A stretch of 64,000 bases of DNA from Bifidobacterium saguinibicoloris (lineage in GTDB: Bacteria; Actinomycetota; Actinomycetes; Actinomycetales; Bifidobacteriaceae): NCBI RefSeq assembly GCF_019331725.1, contig NZ_JAHBBF010000002.1, positions 62,001 through 126,000 on the forward strand. Direction: 5' to 3'. The notes under the pieces are model-generated. The model ran no database searches. It was not told the origin of the DNA and saw only the letters and a program-made list of their open reading frames with translations. This document shows, in pieces, positions 33,291 through 41,947 of this stretch. A program made the position numbers and the translations under genes. Positions within the stretch are counted from its first letter, which is position 1, and each line of letters starts with the position of its first letter.

Positions 33291-34541
33291 ATGAAGATCG
33301 ACATCGTTTCCGTGTTCCCCGAGTATTTCGACGTGCTCAACCTGAGCCTGTTCGGCAAGGCGCAGGAGAAGGGACTCATCGAGGTCAGGGCGCACAACCT
33401 GCGTGACTGGACCCATGACGTCCATCATTCGGTGGACGATACGCCGGTGGGCGGCGGCGCCGGCATGGTGATGAAGCCGGCCGTCTGGGCCGAATGCCTC
33501 GACGATCTGCTGGGGTTCGCCGGCATGTCCGGAGATTCCATGTCAGCGACGGCATCCACCATTGCCGTCACCGTCGAATCGGGATCCTCAGTCACCGGCA
33601 ATGGCAAGCTGGTGTCCAATGAGACACCGCAAGGTGCCAGCAACCACAACGGCATCCCCGCCACCTCAAACACCCCGACTACCTCCACCCCGGCATCGTC
33701 GGATGTTGCCATCGGCGAATCAGTCCCCTCTATCACCGCCAATGGCACCCCAGTGTCCGATGAGACACCGTACGATGCCGGCAACCGCCATGGTCTCCCC
33801 AGCACCTCGACCACTCCGGACGCCTCGGTCACTTCGGATGCTTCGGCCATGCCGACCCAGACATCATCGTCCCCGGACACCTTCGCAGCAGTGTCCGATG
33901 AGACACCAGCCTGCCATGCATCCCAAGCACAAACCACGGTCACGCCGGCCTCGGCATCAAACGGTTCTGGCTCCGGCTCCGATATCCAGGCGCCGGTCCT
34001 CATCTTCCCGAACCCGTCGGCCCCGTTGTTCACGCAGCGTGACGCCACCGAGCTCTCCCATGCGGAGCATCTCCTGTTCGGTTGCGGCCGCTACGAGGGC
34101 TATGACGCACGCATCCCCGAGTACTACCGTTCGCGCGGCGTGGACGTGCGCGAGTATTCGATCGGCGACTACGTGCTCAACGGCGGCGAGGTGGCGACCT
34201 CGGTGATGCTGGAGGCGATCACCCGCCTCATCCCCGGGTTCATGGGCAATGCCGACTCCATCGTCGAGGAATCCTATACGGGCGCCAACGCGCTGCTGGA
34301 GCACAAGCAGTACACGAAACCGGCGGAATGGCGCGGACTCAAGGTGCCGGACGTACTGCTCTCCGGCGACCACGGCAAGGTGGGCCGGTTCCGCCGCGAC
34401 GAGGCATTGACGCGTACGAACGACATCAGGCCGGACCTCATCGAACGGCTCGACTGCAAGACGCTGGACAAGGCGGACCGCAAGACGCTCATGGCGTTGG
34501 GATGGGAAGTGTCCGCCGCGCATCCGCGTAAACTGCGGTAG
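33291..34541 (+). CDS. trmD: tRNA (guanine-37-N1)-methyltransferase with a ~155-residue insertion
   Basis: A 416-residue SPOUT methyltransferase that makes m1G37; bacterial TrmD is normally about 240-255. Residues 1-76 are standard (MKIDIVSVFPEYFDVLNLSL; DDTPVGGGAGMVMKP). The core resumes at about 233 with APVLIFPNPSAPLFTQRDA, LLFGCGRYEGYDARIPEYY and the knot motif EYSIGDYVLNGGEVATSVML. Residues 77-232 are a Ser/Thr/Pro/Ala insertion with a duplicated unit of about 47 residues containing VSNETP, VSDETP and VSDETP. It lies at a surface loop before the knot, so activity may be kept. No ribosome site is visible outside the start hairpin. Confidence 0.93.
   Translation: MKIDIVSVFPEYFDVLNLSLFGKAQEKGLIEVRAHNLRDWTHDVHHSVDDTPVGGGAGMVMKPAVWAECLDDLLGFAGMSGDSMSATASTIAVTVESGSSVTGNGKLVSNETPQGASNHNGIPATSNTPTTSTPASSDVAIGESVPSITANGTPVSDETPYDAGNRHGLPSTSTTPDASVTSDASAMPTQTSSSPDTFAAVSDETPACHASQAQTTVTPASASNGSGSGSDIQAPVLIFPNPSAPLFTQRDATELSHAEHLLFGCGRYEGYDARIPEYYRSRGVDVREYSIGDYVLNGGEVATSVMLEAITRLIPGFMGNADSIVEESYTGANALLEHKQYTKPAEWRGLKVPDVLLSGDHGKVGRFRRDEALTRTNDIRPDLIERLDCKTLDKADRKTLMALGWEVSAAHPRKLR
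33573..33906 (+). repeat. ~140-bp tandem duplication inside trmD, with GTGTC-N6-GACAC dyads
   Basis: GTGTCCAATGAGACAC (33612-33627), GTGTCCGATGAGACAC (33753-33768) and a third identical to the second (33891-33906) are spaced 141 and 138 bp, both multiples of three. Flanking sequence (for example ATCACCGCCAATGGCACC against GTCACCGGCAATGGCAAG) also matches between the first two. Confidence 0.85.
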
Positions 34542-34542
34542 A

Positions 34543-34580
34543 TGTGACTTGGCCCCCTCACCAGAGGGGGCCAAGTCACA
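34543..34580. terminator. Bidirectional terminator after trmD
   Basis: A perfect 17-bp stem (TGTGACTTGGCCCCCTC and its complement) with an ACCA loop, between convergent trmD and nitroreductase genes. Confidence 0.85.
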
Positions 34581-34586
34581 CAGTCC

Positions 34587-34649
34587 TACAGGCCGAAGAC
34601 CTTGATTTACAGGCCAAAGACCTTGATTTACAGGCCAAAGACCTTGACG
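34587..34649. repeat. Three tandem 21-bp copies of the nitroreductase gene's 3' end
   Basis: TACAGGCCAAAGACCTTGATT units at 34587, 34608 and 34629. On the minus strand each codes VKVFGL or IKVFGL followed by a stop, so the gene's last codons and stop were triplicated. Confidence 0.9.
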
Positions 34650-35227
34650 CGCTCGTCGGCCGGCTTCTTCTCGACCGGACCGGCGGGCTGGGCGACGACG
34701 CCGAACGGCATCTGGGCCTGGAGCTTCCAGCTCTTCGGCAGACCGAATTCGGCGGCCACGGCCTCATCGATGAGCGGGTTGTAGTGCTGCAGGGAGGCGC
34801 CCAGACCCTTCTCGGCGAGGGCGGTCCACACGGCGAGCTGCAGCATGCCGGCGGCGTCGCGGGCGAAGCCCGGGAAGTTGGCGGCGTAGGCCGGGATGTT
34901 CTCCTGCAGCTGCTTGGTGACGTCCTCATCGTCGTAGAAGAGCACGGTGCCGTGGCCGGCGGCGAAGGAGTCGATCTTCGCCTCGGTGGACTTGAAGGCT
35001 TCCTCGTCGTTCACGACCTTGCGCAGGGTCTCCTTGACGATGTCCCACAGCTTCTGGTTGGCGTCGCCGAAGAGGACGACGGCGCGCTGCGGCTGGGAGT
35101 TGAAGGCGCTCGGCACGTCCACGGTGACCTTCTTGACGAGGTCGGCGATCTCCTGATCGCTGATCGGGGAGGCGTCGGTGAGCGCGTACTGGGAGCGGCG
35201 GGTTTCCAGGGCGGTGACGAAGGACAT
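34628..35227 (-). CDS. Nitroreductase family protein (FMN-dependent, Frm2/YdgI-like)
   Basis: A 199-residue flavin oxidoreductase. The FMN phosphate-binding start is SFVTALETRRSQYALTD, then SDQEIADLVKKVTVDVPSAF with NSQPQRAVVLFG, the GTVLFYDDEDVTKQLQE segment, and the dimer and FMN C-terminus (KGLGASLQHYNPLIDEAVAA; MPFGVVAQPAGPVEKKPADE). The start at 35227 follows GGAAAGGAAAT. The coding end is triplicated but the first stop (34628) terminates translation. An upstream dyad suggests control by a small repressor. Confidence 0.88.
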   Translation of the reverse strand: MSFVTALETRRSQYALTDASPISDQEIADLVKKVTVDVPSAFNSQPQRAVVLFGDANQKLWDIVKETLRKVVNDEEAFKSTEAKIDSFAAGHGTVLFYDDEDVTKQLQENIPAYAANFPGFARDAAGMLQLAVWTALAEKGLGASLQHYNPLIDEAVAAEFGLPKSWKLQAQMPFGVVAQPAGPVEKKPADERVKVFGL

Positions 35228-35319
35228 GGGATTTCCTTTCCGTATTCGTCCGTCCGCGGGCCGGCACACCGTTCCATGACGTTCCCTTCGGAACCGGCGT
35301 CGTCCACACGGACACTGAC

Positions 35320-35338
35320 ATATCTCGTTTCGAGATAT
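35320..35338. promoter_or_regulatory. Operator-like dyad upstream of the nitroreductase gene
   Basis: ATATCTCG-TTT-CGAGATAT is a perfect inverted repeat in an AT-rich patch. A partial copy (ATATATCGATTCGAGAG) follows at 35351-35367. MarR/HxlR-type repressors bind sites of this form beside nitroreductase genes. Confidence 0.65.
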
Positions 35339-35467
35339 CAATATACATGCATATATCGATTCGAGAGGTCAAACGGCGTTTTCCAACGGCTCCGACGGCG
35401 TGTCGCACCGCGTCGTCCACGGGCCGCATGTATCGCCCGCAGGCCACATCGGCGGAAGACAGGGACG

Positions 35468-36118
35468 TCAGTCCCGTCCATGTTCGAGATAGAACACCGC
35501 GGTCTCGCCATAGTCGCGCCTGTCGGACGTCTCCCAACCTTCCGGCGGCGTGGGATCGTCCGACCGCACGGAACGCTCCAGCACGATGACGGTACCGTCT
35601 GCGGCCAGTCCGGATGCGGCCAGGTCGGCGAGCAGCGCGTCGCACGCCGTGGTCTCCATCGCGTACGGCGGATCGATGAAGATGACGTCGAAGGCGCGTG
35701 ACGACGTCGCAACCGTCCCCTCCGCCGGCGTCTCCGCCGACGACGCGGCCGGCACGTCCCTCGTCGCGACGGCATGCGCCGGCGCCGCGAACCGTTCCGC
35801 CGTGCCGCGCACCACCCGCGCGCGCATCCCCTGCTCCCACCCGCGGGAACGCTTCAGCGAGACGAGCGTCTTCGCGATGAGCGCGGCGGCCGGACCGTTC
35901 GATTCCACGGCGACAAGCTCACGCGCGCCGCGCGACAGCGCTTCGACGCCCAACGCGCCGGTGCCGGCGAACAGGTCGAGCACGCGCGCGTCGTCGAGCA
36001 CGCCCCATGCGTCGAGGCGAGAGAAGATCGCCTCCTTCGTGCGGTCGGTGGTGGGGCGGGTCACGCTTTTCGGCGTGGTCAGCGCCATGCCTTTGAATCG
36101 TCCGGAAATCACTCGCAT
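35468..36118 (-). CDS. rsmD: 16S rRNA (guanine-966-N2)-methyltransferase
   Basis: A 216-residue Rossmann-fold methyltransferase. It starts MRVISGRFKGMALTTPKSVT with the conserved PTTDRTKEAIFSRL; the SAM motif is VLDLFAGTGALGVEALSRGA and the catalytic motif IFIDPPYAM. An acidic insert near 125-145 (HAVATRDVPAASSAETPAEG) is not typical. The start at 36118 is chosen because MRVISG is the family N-terminus and TACAGT lies seven bases upstream, a leaderless arrangement. Confidence 0.93.
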   Translation of the reverse strand: MRVISGRFKGMALTTPKSVTRPTTDRTKEAIFSRLDAWGVLDDARVLDLFAGTGALGVEALSRGARELVAVESNGPAAALIAKTLVSLKRSRGWEQGMRARVVRGTAERFAAPAHAVATRDVPAASSAETPAEGTVATSSRAFDVIFIDPPYAMETTACDALLADLAASGLAADGTVIVLERSVRSDDPTPPEGWETSDRRDYGETAVFYLEHGRD

Positions 36119-36125
36119 GCACACC

Positions 36126-36131
36126 ACTGTA
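36126..36131 (-). promoter_or_regulatory. -10 hexamer TACAGT for leaderless rsmD
   Basis: Minus-strand TACAGT, seven bases, then ATG at 36118; no ribosome site. Confidence 0.5.
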
Positions 36132-36143
36132 CCGGCAGCGGCC

Positions 36144-36203
36144 GCACGCCGGACCGCACGCCGGACCGTGAGCCGGACCGCACGACAAGCCGCACGCCGG
36201 ACC
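36144..36203. repeat. Five tandem 12-bp units between recG and rsmD
   Basis: GCACGCCGGACC repeated at 36144, 36156 and 36192 with two diverged units between (GTGAGCCGGACC, GCACGACAAGCC). Fills almost the whole recG-rsmD gap. Confidence 0.85.
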
Positions 36204-36208
36204 ACCCG

Positions 36209-38701
36209 TCAGTTGGAGGTGAGGAACGTCTCGTTGCCGCGAGTGAAGTCGAGCACGGCGCCGGCGAGCTGCGGATGGCCCGCAAGGTCCGGTTCGGCGG
36301 CGAGCAGACGTTCGGCGCGCGTGCGCGCGTCGGTGATGAGCTCGGCGTCCTTGACGACGCGCAGCAGCTTGAGGCTGGATTTCGCACCGGATTGGGCGTC
36401 GCCGAGCACGTCGCCCGCACCGCGGAATTCGAGGTCGGCCTGCGCGATCTCGGCACCGTCGAGCGAATCGTGGATGACTTCGAGACGGGCCTCGCCCGGC
36501 GTGCCGGCTTCGGCGCGCGAGACGAGGAACGCCCAGCTGTTGGTGCCGCCGCGTCCCACGCGTCCGCGCAGCTGGTGCAGCTGGGACAGACCGTATCGGT
36601 CCGCGTCGAAGATGACGATGCAGCTGGCCTGCTTGACGTCCACGCCCACCTCGATGACGGTGGTGGCCACGAGGATCGGCGTCTCGCCGGAGGCGAACGA
36701 CGCCATGACGGCGGTCTTCGTCTCGTCCTTGTCGCGTCCGGTGAGTGTGGCGAAGCGGATGCCGCGGAACTGCGGCAGGGATTCGAGCCGTGCGGCGATC
36801 TCCCCCACCGCGTGCAGCGGCGGGCGGGCCACGGTCTCGCCGTTCTCGTCCAACGGCTCGTACGCGTCGTCGATGCCGTCCGTACCGGCCGATTCGCCGC
36901 GTCCCGCGCCCTTCGCCCGCGTGCGGGAGGTGGAGGAGCCGTCCTCGTCGTCGCTTTCGTCGGCGTCGATGCGCGCGCACACGATGTACGCCCGCTCCCC
37001 CGCGTCGATGCGGTTGCGGATGTGCGTGAACATGCGCGCCATCGTGGGGCCGTCGTTCTCGTTGACCACGATGGTGCGGATGGGTTTGCGTCCGCCGGGC
37101 AGCTCAGTGAGCCAGGAGATGTCGAGGTCGCCAAACCAGGTCATGGCGGCGGTGCGCGGGATGGGCGTAGCGGTCATGACGAGCAGGTGCGGCGTGGTGC
37201 CGTCCTCCGATTTCGCGTTCAGGGATTCGCGCTGCTCGACGCCGAACCGGTGCTGTTCGTCGATGACGACGAGCGCCAGGTTGGGCGCCTGGAACGTCTT
37301 GGAGAACGCGGCGTGCGTGGCCACGATGATGCCGGGCGTGCCGCTCGAGGCCGCGGCGAGCGCCTTGCGTCTGGCGGCGAGGCGCATGCCTCCGGTGAGC
37401 AGCGTGACCGGCACGTCGAGGTCTTCGACCATGCGTGCGATGGTGTCATGGTGCTGTTCGGCGAGCACCTGCGTGGGGGCGACGAGCACGGCCTGATATC
37501 CTGCGCCGACGGCCTGGAGCATGGCGGCGAGCGCCACGACGGTCTTGCCGGAGCCGACCTCGCCCTGCAGGAGGCGCTGCATGGGCGTGGGTTCGGCCAT
37601 GTCGGCGGCGATGTCGTCGACCACCTGCCGCTGTCCGTTGGTGAGCGTGAACGGCAGGGAGGCGATGAAGCGGTCGCGCAGACCCGTGCCGGGGTCGTCC
37701 GGGCAGGAGTGGGCGGGCGACGTGTGCGCGTTGCGTCGCGCTTGGAGGAGCGCGGTCTGGCAGACGAACGCCTCCTCGTATCTGAGGGTGGCGATGCCGC
37801 GTCGGAACGCTTCGGTGGACTGCGGTTCGTGGATGGCGCGGAACGCCTCCGCCCGATGCATGAGGCCGCGTTCGGCCCGCACCTCCTCGGGCAGGATGTC
37901 CGGGATGGCTTCGGCGAGCGTGCCGGAGAAGCGTTCCTCGTCGTCGTGGCGCTGCAGGGCGATGTCGTCGGTGCCGGGCGCCGTCATGTCGCGTCCGCCG
38001 AGCGCCCACATGAGGCTCAGAATCGTCTCGTGGATGCGTTCGCTGGACAATCTGGCGGACGCATGGTAGACGGGACGCGGCCGGCAGACGCGCGCCATCG
38101 CCTCGTCGGCCGAAGGGGCGTCGTACGCGGACTGGCCGGATGCCGGAGCCGGGGCGGGCGTCCCCTGCGCGAACGTCGAGGGCGTGGCGAACGCGCGCCA
38201 CGGATCGGACGCGCCGGAAGCGGAGGCGGGGAACGCAGGCGCCACGGACGTCGGCGCCACGGTGAGGGTCTGCGGATGCTGGAACTGCAACTGGCCGCTG
38301 TATTCGCTCGGTGTGCCGGCGATGACGACGGTGGCGCCGGGCGCAAGCCGGCGGGACAACCAGTCGATGTACCCCTTCTTGCCGGAGAAGAACACGAGCT
38401 GCGCCTGCCCCTGCGGCATGCCGCGGGAGGCGGCGGTCGCAGCGTCGTCCACCGTCGCCACCAATCGCATGGAACGACCCTGGAACACGCGGGAGGAACG
38501 CACCTGGGCGACGAACGCCATCGGCTCGCCGACGCGCGCCTCGCGCAGGGCGCGGGCGGGCACCGGATCGGCCACGCGGAACGGGAAATACGTCAACGCG
38601 TCGCCCACGGTGACGATGCCGAACGATTTGAGCGTGGACGCACGGCGCCTGTTCGTCAGGAGCGACGCTACGGGGGTATCCATCGAAATGCTCATAGCCA
38701 T
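36209..38701 (-). CDS. recG: ATP-dependent DNA helicase RecG
   Basis: An 830-residue superfamily 2 helicase that remodels stalled forks. The wedge domain is at about 55-160 (VGEPMAFVAQVRSSRVFQGR; GKKGYIDWLSRRLAPGATVV). The motor has Walker A QGEVGSGKTVVALAAM, motif II VVIDEQHRFGVEQR, motif III VMTATPIPRTAAMT, and the C-terminal VVGRGG-type block RGRVGRGGTNSWAFLVSR. The acidic loop with DESDDEDGSS is an insertion. Starts at 38701, 38695 and 38683 are all possible, and no ribosome site separates them. Confidence 0.95.
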   Translation of the reverse strand: MAMSISMDTPVASLLTNRRRASTLKSFGIVTVGDALTYFPFRVADPVPARALREARVGEPMAFVAQVRSSRVFQGRSMRLVATVDDAATAASRGMPQGQAQLVFFSGKKGYIDWLSRRLAPGATVVIAGTPSEYSGQLQFQHPQTLTVAPTSVAPAFPASASGASDPWRAFATPSTFAQGTPAPAPASGQSAYDAPSADEAMARVCRPRPVYHASARLSSERIHETILSLMWALGGRDMTAPGTDDIALQRHDDEERFSGTLAEAIPDILPEEVRAERGLMHRAEAFRAIHEPQSTEAFRRGIATLRYEEAFVCQTALLQARRNAHTSPAHSCPDDPGTGLRDRFIASLPFTLTNGQRQVVDDIAADMAEPTPMQRLLQGEVGSGKTVVALAAMLQAVGAGYQAVLVAPTQVLAEQHHDTIARMVEDLDVPVTLLTGGMRLAARRKALAAASSGTPGIIVATHAAFSKTFQAPNLALVVIDEQHRFGVEQRESLNAKSEDGTTPHLLVMTATPIPRTAAMTWFGDLDISWLTELPGGRKPIRTIVVNENDGPTMARMFTHIRNRIDAGERAYIVCARIDADESDDEDGSSTSRTRAKGAGRGESAGTDGIDDAYEPLDENGETVARPPLHAVGEIAARLESLPQFRGIRFATLTGRDKDETKTAVMASFASGETPILVATTVIEVGVDVKQASCIVIFDADRYGLSQLHQLRGRVGRGGTNSWAFLVSRAEAGTPGEARLEVIHDSLDGAEIAQADLEFRGAGDVLGDAQSGAKSSLKLLRVVKDAELITDARTRAERLLAAEPDLAGHPQLAGAVLDFTRGNETFLTSN

Positions 38702-38741
38702 CCATTCTTGCCGTGCGCACGGACGCCGGCCCGGGCAAAAA

Positions 38742-38775
38742 CGAAGGCCCCATCGGCGAACCGATGGGGCCTTCG
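38742..38775 (-). terminator. Rho-independent terminator of rpmB
   Basis: A perfect 15-bp stem (CGAAGGCCCCATCGG) with a tetraloop, followed on the minus strand by TTTTT: the clearest intrinsic terminator of the window, isolating rpmB from recG. Confidence 0.9.
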
Positions 38776-38796
38776 AACGTTTACGCTATCGCGCAC

Positions 38797-38994
38797 TCAC
38801 GCAACAACCGCGCGCTGAACCTTGCCGGCCTTGAGGCACTTGACGCACACGCGGAGGCGGACATTCTCGCCCTCGACGGTGGTACGCACGGACTGAAGGT
38901 TCGGACGGAAGGTGCGCTTGTTGCGGATATGCGAGTGAGACACGGTGTATCCGACCTGCGGACCCTTGCCGCACACTGCACAACGAGCTGCCAT
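38797..38994 (-). CDS. rpmB: 50S ribosomal protein L28
   Basis: A 65-residue L28. The two CxxC pairs of the zinc-binding form are present ([38 protein letters not shown]) along with the central [21 protein letters not shown] precedes the start. Transcribed alone from the gap upstream and ended by a strong terminator. Confidence 0.97.
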   Translation of the reverse strand: MAARCAVCGKGPQVGYTVSHSHIRNKRTFRPNLQSVRTTVEGENVRLRVCVKCLKAGKVQRAVVA

Positions 38995-39314
38995 GATGGA
39001 CTTCCTTTACCCTTGACTGTCAAGTCTTTCGCGATTCGGCCGGGCGCACGGGAGCTCCCGCGCATCTAGCCGAACACACAACTTCACGAATATATCCCGA
39101 AACGCGGACAACCGCAACACGCGCCACGAACCGCCGCCGCGACGGGGCGGCCAGGCACGTGCGGAATGACGGCATGAGGACTATATGAGAACTATATGAG
39201 GACGGCATCCCCGGTTTTCCGGGCGAAATCATCCCCGATGACCATTGCGTACTTTCAGCAAACGTCCATAGACTTGCCGTACAACGGCACTATCTCGTCG
39301 TCAAGGAGGATGCC
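38995..39314. other. Gene-free divergent promoter region, rpmB and PfkB kinase
   Basis: The 320-bp gap holds a 13-bp palindrome CTTGACTGTCAAG (39012-39024), whose minus strand gives a TTGACA -35-like hexamer for rpmB, a tandem 11-bp pair GACTATATGAG/AACTATATGAG (39179-39200) and CCGGTTTTCCGGG near 39211. No open reading frame of merit. Confidence 0.6.
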
Positions 39315-40490
39315 ATGATCAGCCATATCGGGGAACGTCTCGCACAGCTCAAGGAACAACGCGAATGGGATGAGGCATCGCAGGGCGGCGACCCCGCGGA
39401 CCACGCGACCGGCACCGGCGACGACGGATCGGGGCTCGCGCACATCCCCTCCGTCATCTCGCTCGGCCAGGTGTGGGTCGATATCATGATGAACGTGGAC
39501 GAACTGCCCTCCAGCGGCGGGTTCGCCGTGGCCGAAGCCGCGCACCCCTCCGTCGGCGGCAGCTACCGCGTGCTCGACGCGGCCAGCCGCATGGGCGCGC
39601 CCGCCGAGCACGCCGGCATCATCGGCAACGGTGTGTGGGCCTCGATGATCCGCGACGCTTACGAGCATGCCGGCATCGCGCATGTGGGGCCGAGCCGCCT
39701 CGACGCCGACTCCGGCTTCCGCCTCGTCTTCCACGACGGTGACGGCCGCAAGACGTTCGTCGCCCACTACGGCGCGGAGGCGGGAGGCGACGAGCACACG
39801 TTCGAGGCGCTCGAGCCGGACGCCGGCGACGTCGTCCACATCTCCGGCAACACGCTGCTCGACCACACGGCCGCCGGCATCGACGAGTTCATGGACTTCG
39901 CCGGCACCGATCCGAAGGCCCGCGACTACCGGCTCGTCATCAACCCCACCAACACGCTCAAACTCGTCAACGACCATCTGCTCGAGGACCTCGTGCTGGC
40001 ACGCCCCATCTGGTCCTGCAACCGTCAGGAGGCGGGCACGTTGGCCGAACGGCTCGGCGTGGTCCTCGACGACGACGCGGCGCTCACCGTGGGCGGCGGG
40101 TTCGACGAGGCGATGAACGCGCTGTGCGAGGCGCTCGGCTCCACGCTGCGCGCGCCGCTCGTGGTGCGAGCCGGCTCGCGCGGCGCCTGGGTGCGCGAGC
40201 CCGGCGGCGGCACGGTGCATGTGGAGGGGTATCCCACCAAGGGCGTGCACACCCGCTCCGCCGGCTCCTGCCATACCGGAGCCATGTGCGCGATGCTCGC
40301 GCGCGGGTGGTCGCTGCCGGACGCCGTGAACATCGCGAACGCGGCAGCCTCGCTCGCCATCCAACGCAGCGTGTCCGGCGTGCCCGTCTGCCCCACCGCC
40401 GAGGAGGCCATCGCCCTCGCCGGAGTCTCGACGGACGGGCGATCCGATGGGACGGCGGACGGGTCATCGGACAATCGTTCGGAGGCCTGA
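39315..40490 (+). CDS. PfkB-family carbohydrate kinase homologue with altered catalytic motif
   Basis: A 391-residue protein of the ribokinase/PfkB fold. The N-terminal GG-type motif (ELPSSGGFAVAEAAHPSVGG; YRVLDAASRMGAPAEHAGII) and the C-terminal SAGS segment are present. The anion-hole/base motif, normally DTTGAGD, reads HTRSAGSCHTG (residues 312-322), so the catalytic Asp is Ser318. It may therefore be a non-catalytic or altered kinase. A 45-residue N-terminal extension is unusual. AAGGAGG at 39302-39308 supports the ATG. Confidence 0.75.
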   Translation: MISHIGERLAQLKEQREWDEASQGGDPADHATGTGDDGSGLAHIPSVISLGQVWVDIMMNVDELPSSGGFAVAEAAHPSVGGSYRVLDAASRMGAPAEHAGIIGNGVWASMIRDAYEHAGIAHVGPSRLDADSGFRLVFHDGDGRKTFVAHYGAEAGGDEHTFEALEPDAGDVVHISGNTLLDHTAAGIDEFMDFAGTDPKARDYRLVINPTNTLKLVNDHLLEDLVLARPIWSCNRQEAGTLAERLGVVLDDDAALTVGGGFDEAMNALCEALGSTLRAPLVVRAGSRGAWVREPGGGTVHVEGYPTKGVHTRSAGSCHTGAMCAMLARGWSLPDAVNIANAAASLAIQRSVSGVPVCPTAEEAIALAGVSTDGRSDGTADGSSDNRSEA

Positions 40491-40589
40491 ACCACACGGC
40501 ATAATTCACCCTGCGTTCATCTGAAACCGGCTTTCGCGGGCTCTCGCCTTCCGTACGATTGCAGATAGTTCCGAACGTCAGGAGTCATC

Positions 40590-41891
40590 ATGTCCGCAAG
40601 CACCACCGCGGCCCGGCCCACGCCGCCCACGCCGAACGCGCCGAACGCGTCCGCGAAGCTCACCCCGCGTGAGAAGAAGTGGATCGTCTACGACGTGGGC
40701 AACTCCGCGTTCGTGTTGCTGTCCACCGCGGTCGTGCCGATTTATGCGAAGTCGCTGATGCCCGCGGACGGCAACATCGTGTCCGCGTGGGGCTATGCGC
40801 AGACGATCGCCTCGCTGGTGATCGCGCTGCTCATGCCGCTGCTCGGCTCGATCGCCGACGTGCAGGGCATGAAGGTCAAGTTCTTCCTCGGTTTCTTCGG
40901 CACAGGCGTGGTGACGTGCGCCGCGCTGGCCCTGCCGCTGACGTGGCTGCCGTTCCTCGTCGTGTACGTGCTCGCGACGATCGGGCTGAACGGCTCGCTC
41001 ACGTTCTACGATTCGATGCTCATCGACACGACGTCGAACGGGCGCATGGACAGGGTGTCGTCGCACGGCTACGGCTGGGGCTACGTCGGTTCGACCGTGC
41101 CGTTCATCGCCTGCATCGCGCTGATCTTCGGCGGGCCCGCGCTGCTCGGCTGGTCGACGGCCGCCTGCACACGCGCCACATTCGTCATCACGGCCCTGTG
41201 GTGGGCGGCGTTCACGATTCCGCTGCTCACGAGCTACCGTCAGGTCCATTACCGTGCGACCCGCGACCATACGCGCGAGGCGGTGCGCGGCACGTTCACC
41301 GAGCTTGCGGGGACACTGCGCAAGCTGGTCAAGAACAAGCCGCTGTGGATGTTCATGATCGCGTTCTTCTTCTACATCGACGCGGTGAACACGGTCATCT
41401 CGATGAGCACATCGTACGGCACGCAGCTCGGCATCGATTCGACGCAGCTGGTCGTCGCGCTGCTGGTCACGCAGTTCGTCGCGTTCCCGTGCGCGATTCT
41501 CTACGGCCGTCTGGCCGGCCGGTTCGGTTGCAAGCCGATGATCGTCGCAGCCGTGATTGCGTACATGTGCATTGTGTTCTTCGCCGCGTTCTTCCTGCGC
41601 TCGGCCGTGGAGTTCTGGATCCTCGCGATTCTGGTCGGCATGTTCCAGGGCGGCATCCAGGCGCTGAGCCGTTCGTACTACGGCAAGATCATCCCCAAGG
41701 AGCACGCCAACGAGTACTACGGCCTGTACGACATCTTCGGTAAGACGGCGAGCATTCTGGGCACGTTCCTCGTCGCCACGACCACGTCCCTGACCGGCAA
41801 CGCCTCGCTCGGCGTCCTGTCGATCGCGATCCTGCTCGTCGTCGCCCTCGTCTTCCTCACCCTCCAGAAGGACCCCACCAAGACGGCGTGA
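40590..41891 (+). CDS. UMF1/Atg22-type major facilitator transporter
   Basis: A 433-residue transporter with about 11-12 transmembrane segments. The family start WIVYDVGNSAFVLLSTAVVP and the loop motif PLLGSIADVQGMKVKFFLGF are typical of the UMF1 group, related to yeast vacuole effluxer Atg22. Other marks are YGWGYVGSTVPFIACIALIF and GMFQGGIQALSRSYYGKIIP. The substrate is unknown, possibly amino acids. CAGGAG precedes the start, and TACGAT at 40554-40559 is a -10 candidate. Confidence 0.88.
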   Translation: MSASTTAARPTPPTPNAPNASAKLTPREKKWIVYDVGNSAFVLLSTAVVPIYAKSLMPADGNIVSAWGYAQTIASLVIALLMPLLGSIADVQGMKVKFFLGFFGTGVVTCAALALPLTWLPFLVVYVLATIGLNGSLTFYDSMLIDTTSNGRMDRVSSHGYGWGYVGSTVPFIACIALIFGGPALLGWSTAACTRATFVITALWWAAFTIPLLTSYRQVHYRATRDHTREAVRGTFTELAGTLRKLVKNKPLWMFMIAFFFYIDAVNTVISMSTSYGTQLGIDSTQLVVALLVTQFVAFPCAILYGRLAGRFGCKPMIVAAVIAYMCIVFFAAFFLRSAVEFWILAILVGMFQGGIQALSRSYYGKIIPKEHANEYYGLYDIFGKTASILGTFLVATTTSLTGNASLGVLSIAILLVVALVFLTLQKDPTKTA

Positions 41892-41947
41892 GGTTCGGCC
41901 CACGCTCCATTGCATTGCCCGTATCATGGAGCATAAAGGAGGTTGCA

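Noticed and set aside
35774..38818. A 1014-codon rightward open frame
   Set aside because: It lies antisense to rsmD and recG, both with complete family motifs. High GC keeps the opposite frame open, and the sequence is Arg/Gly-rich without any domain.
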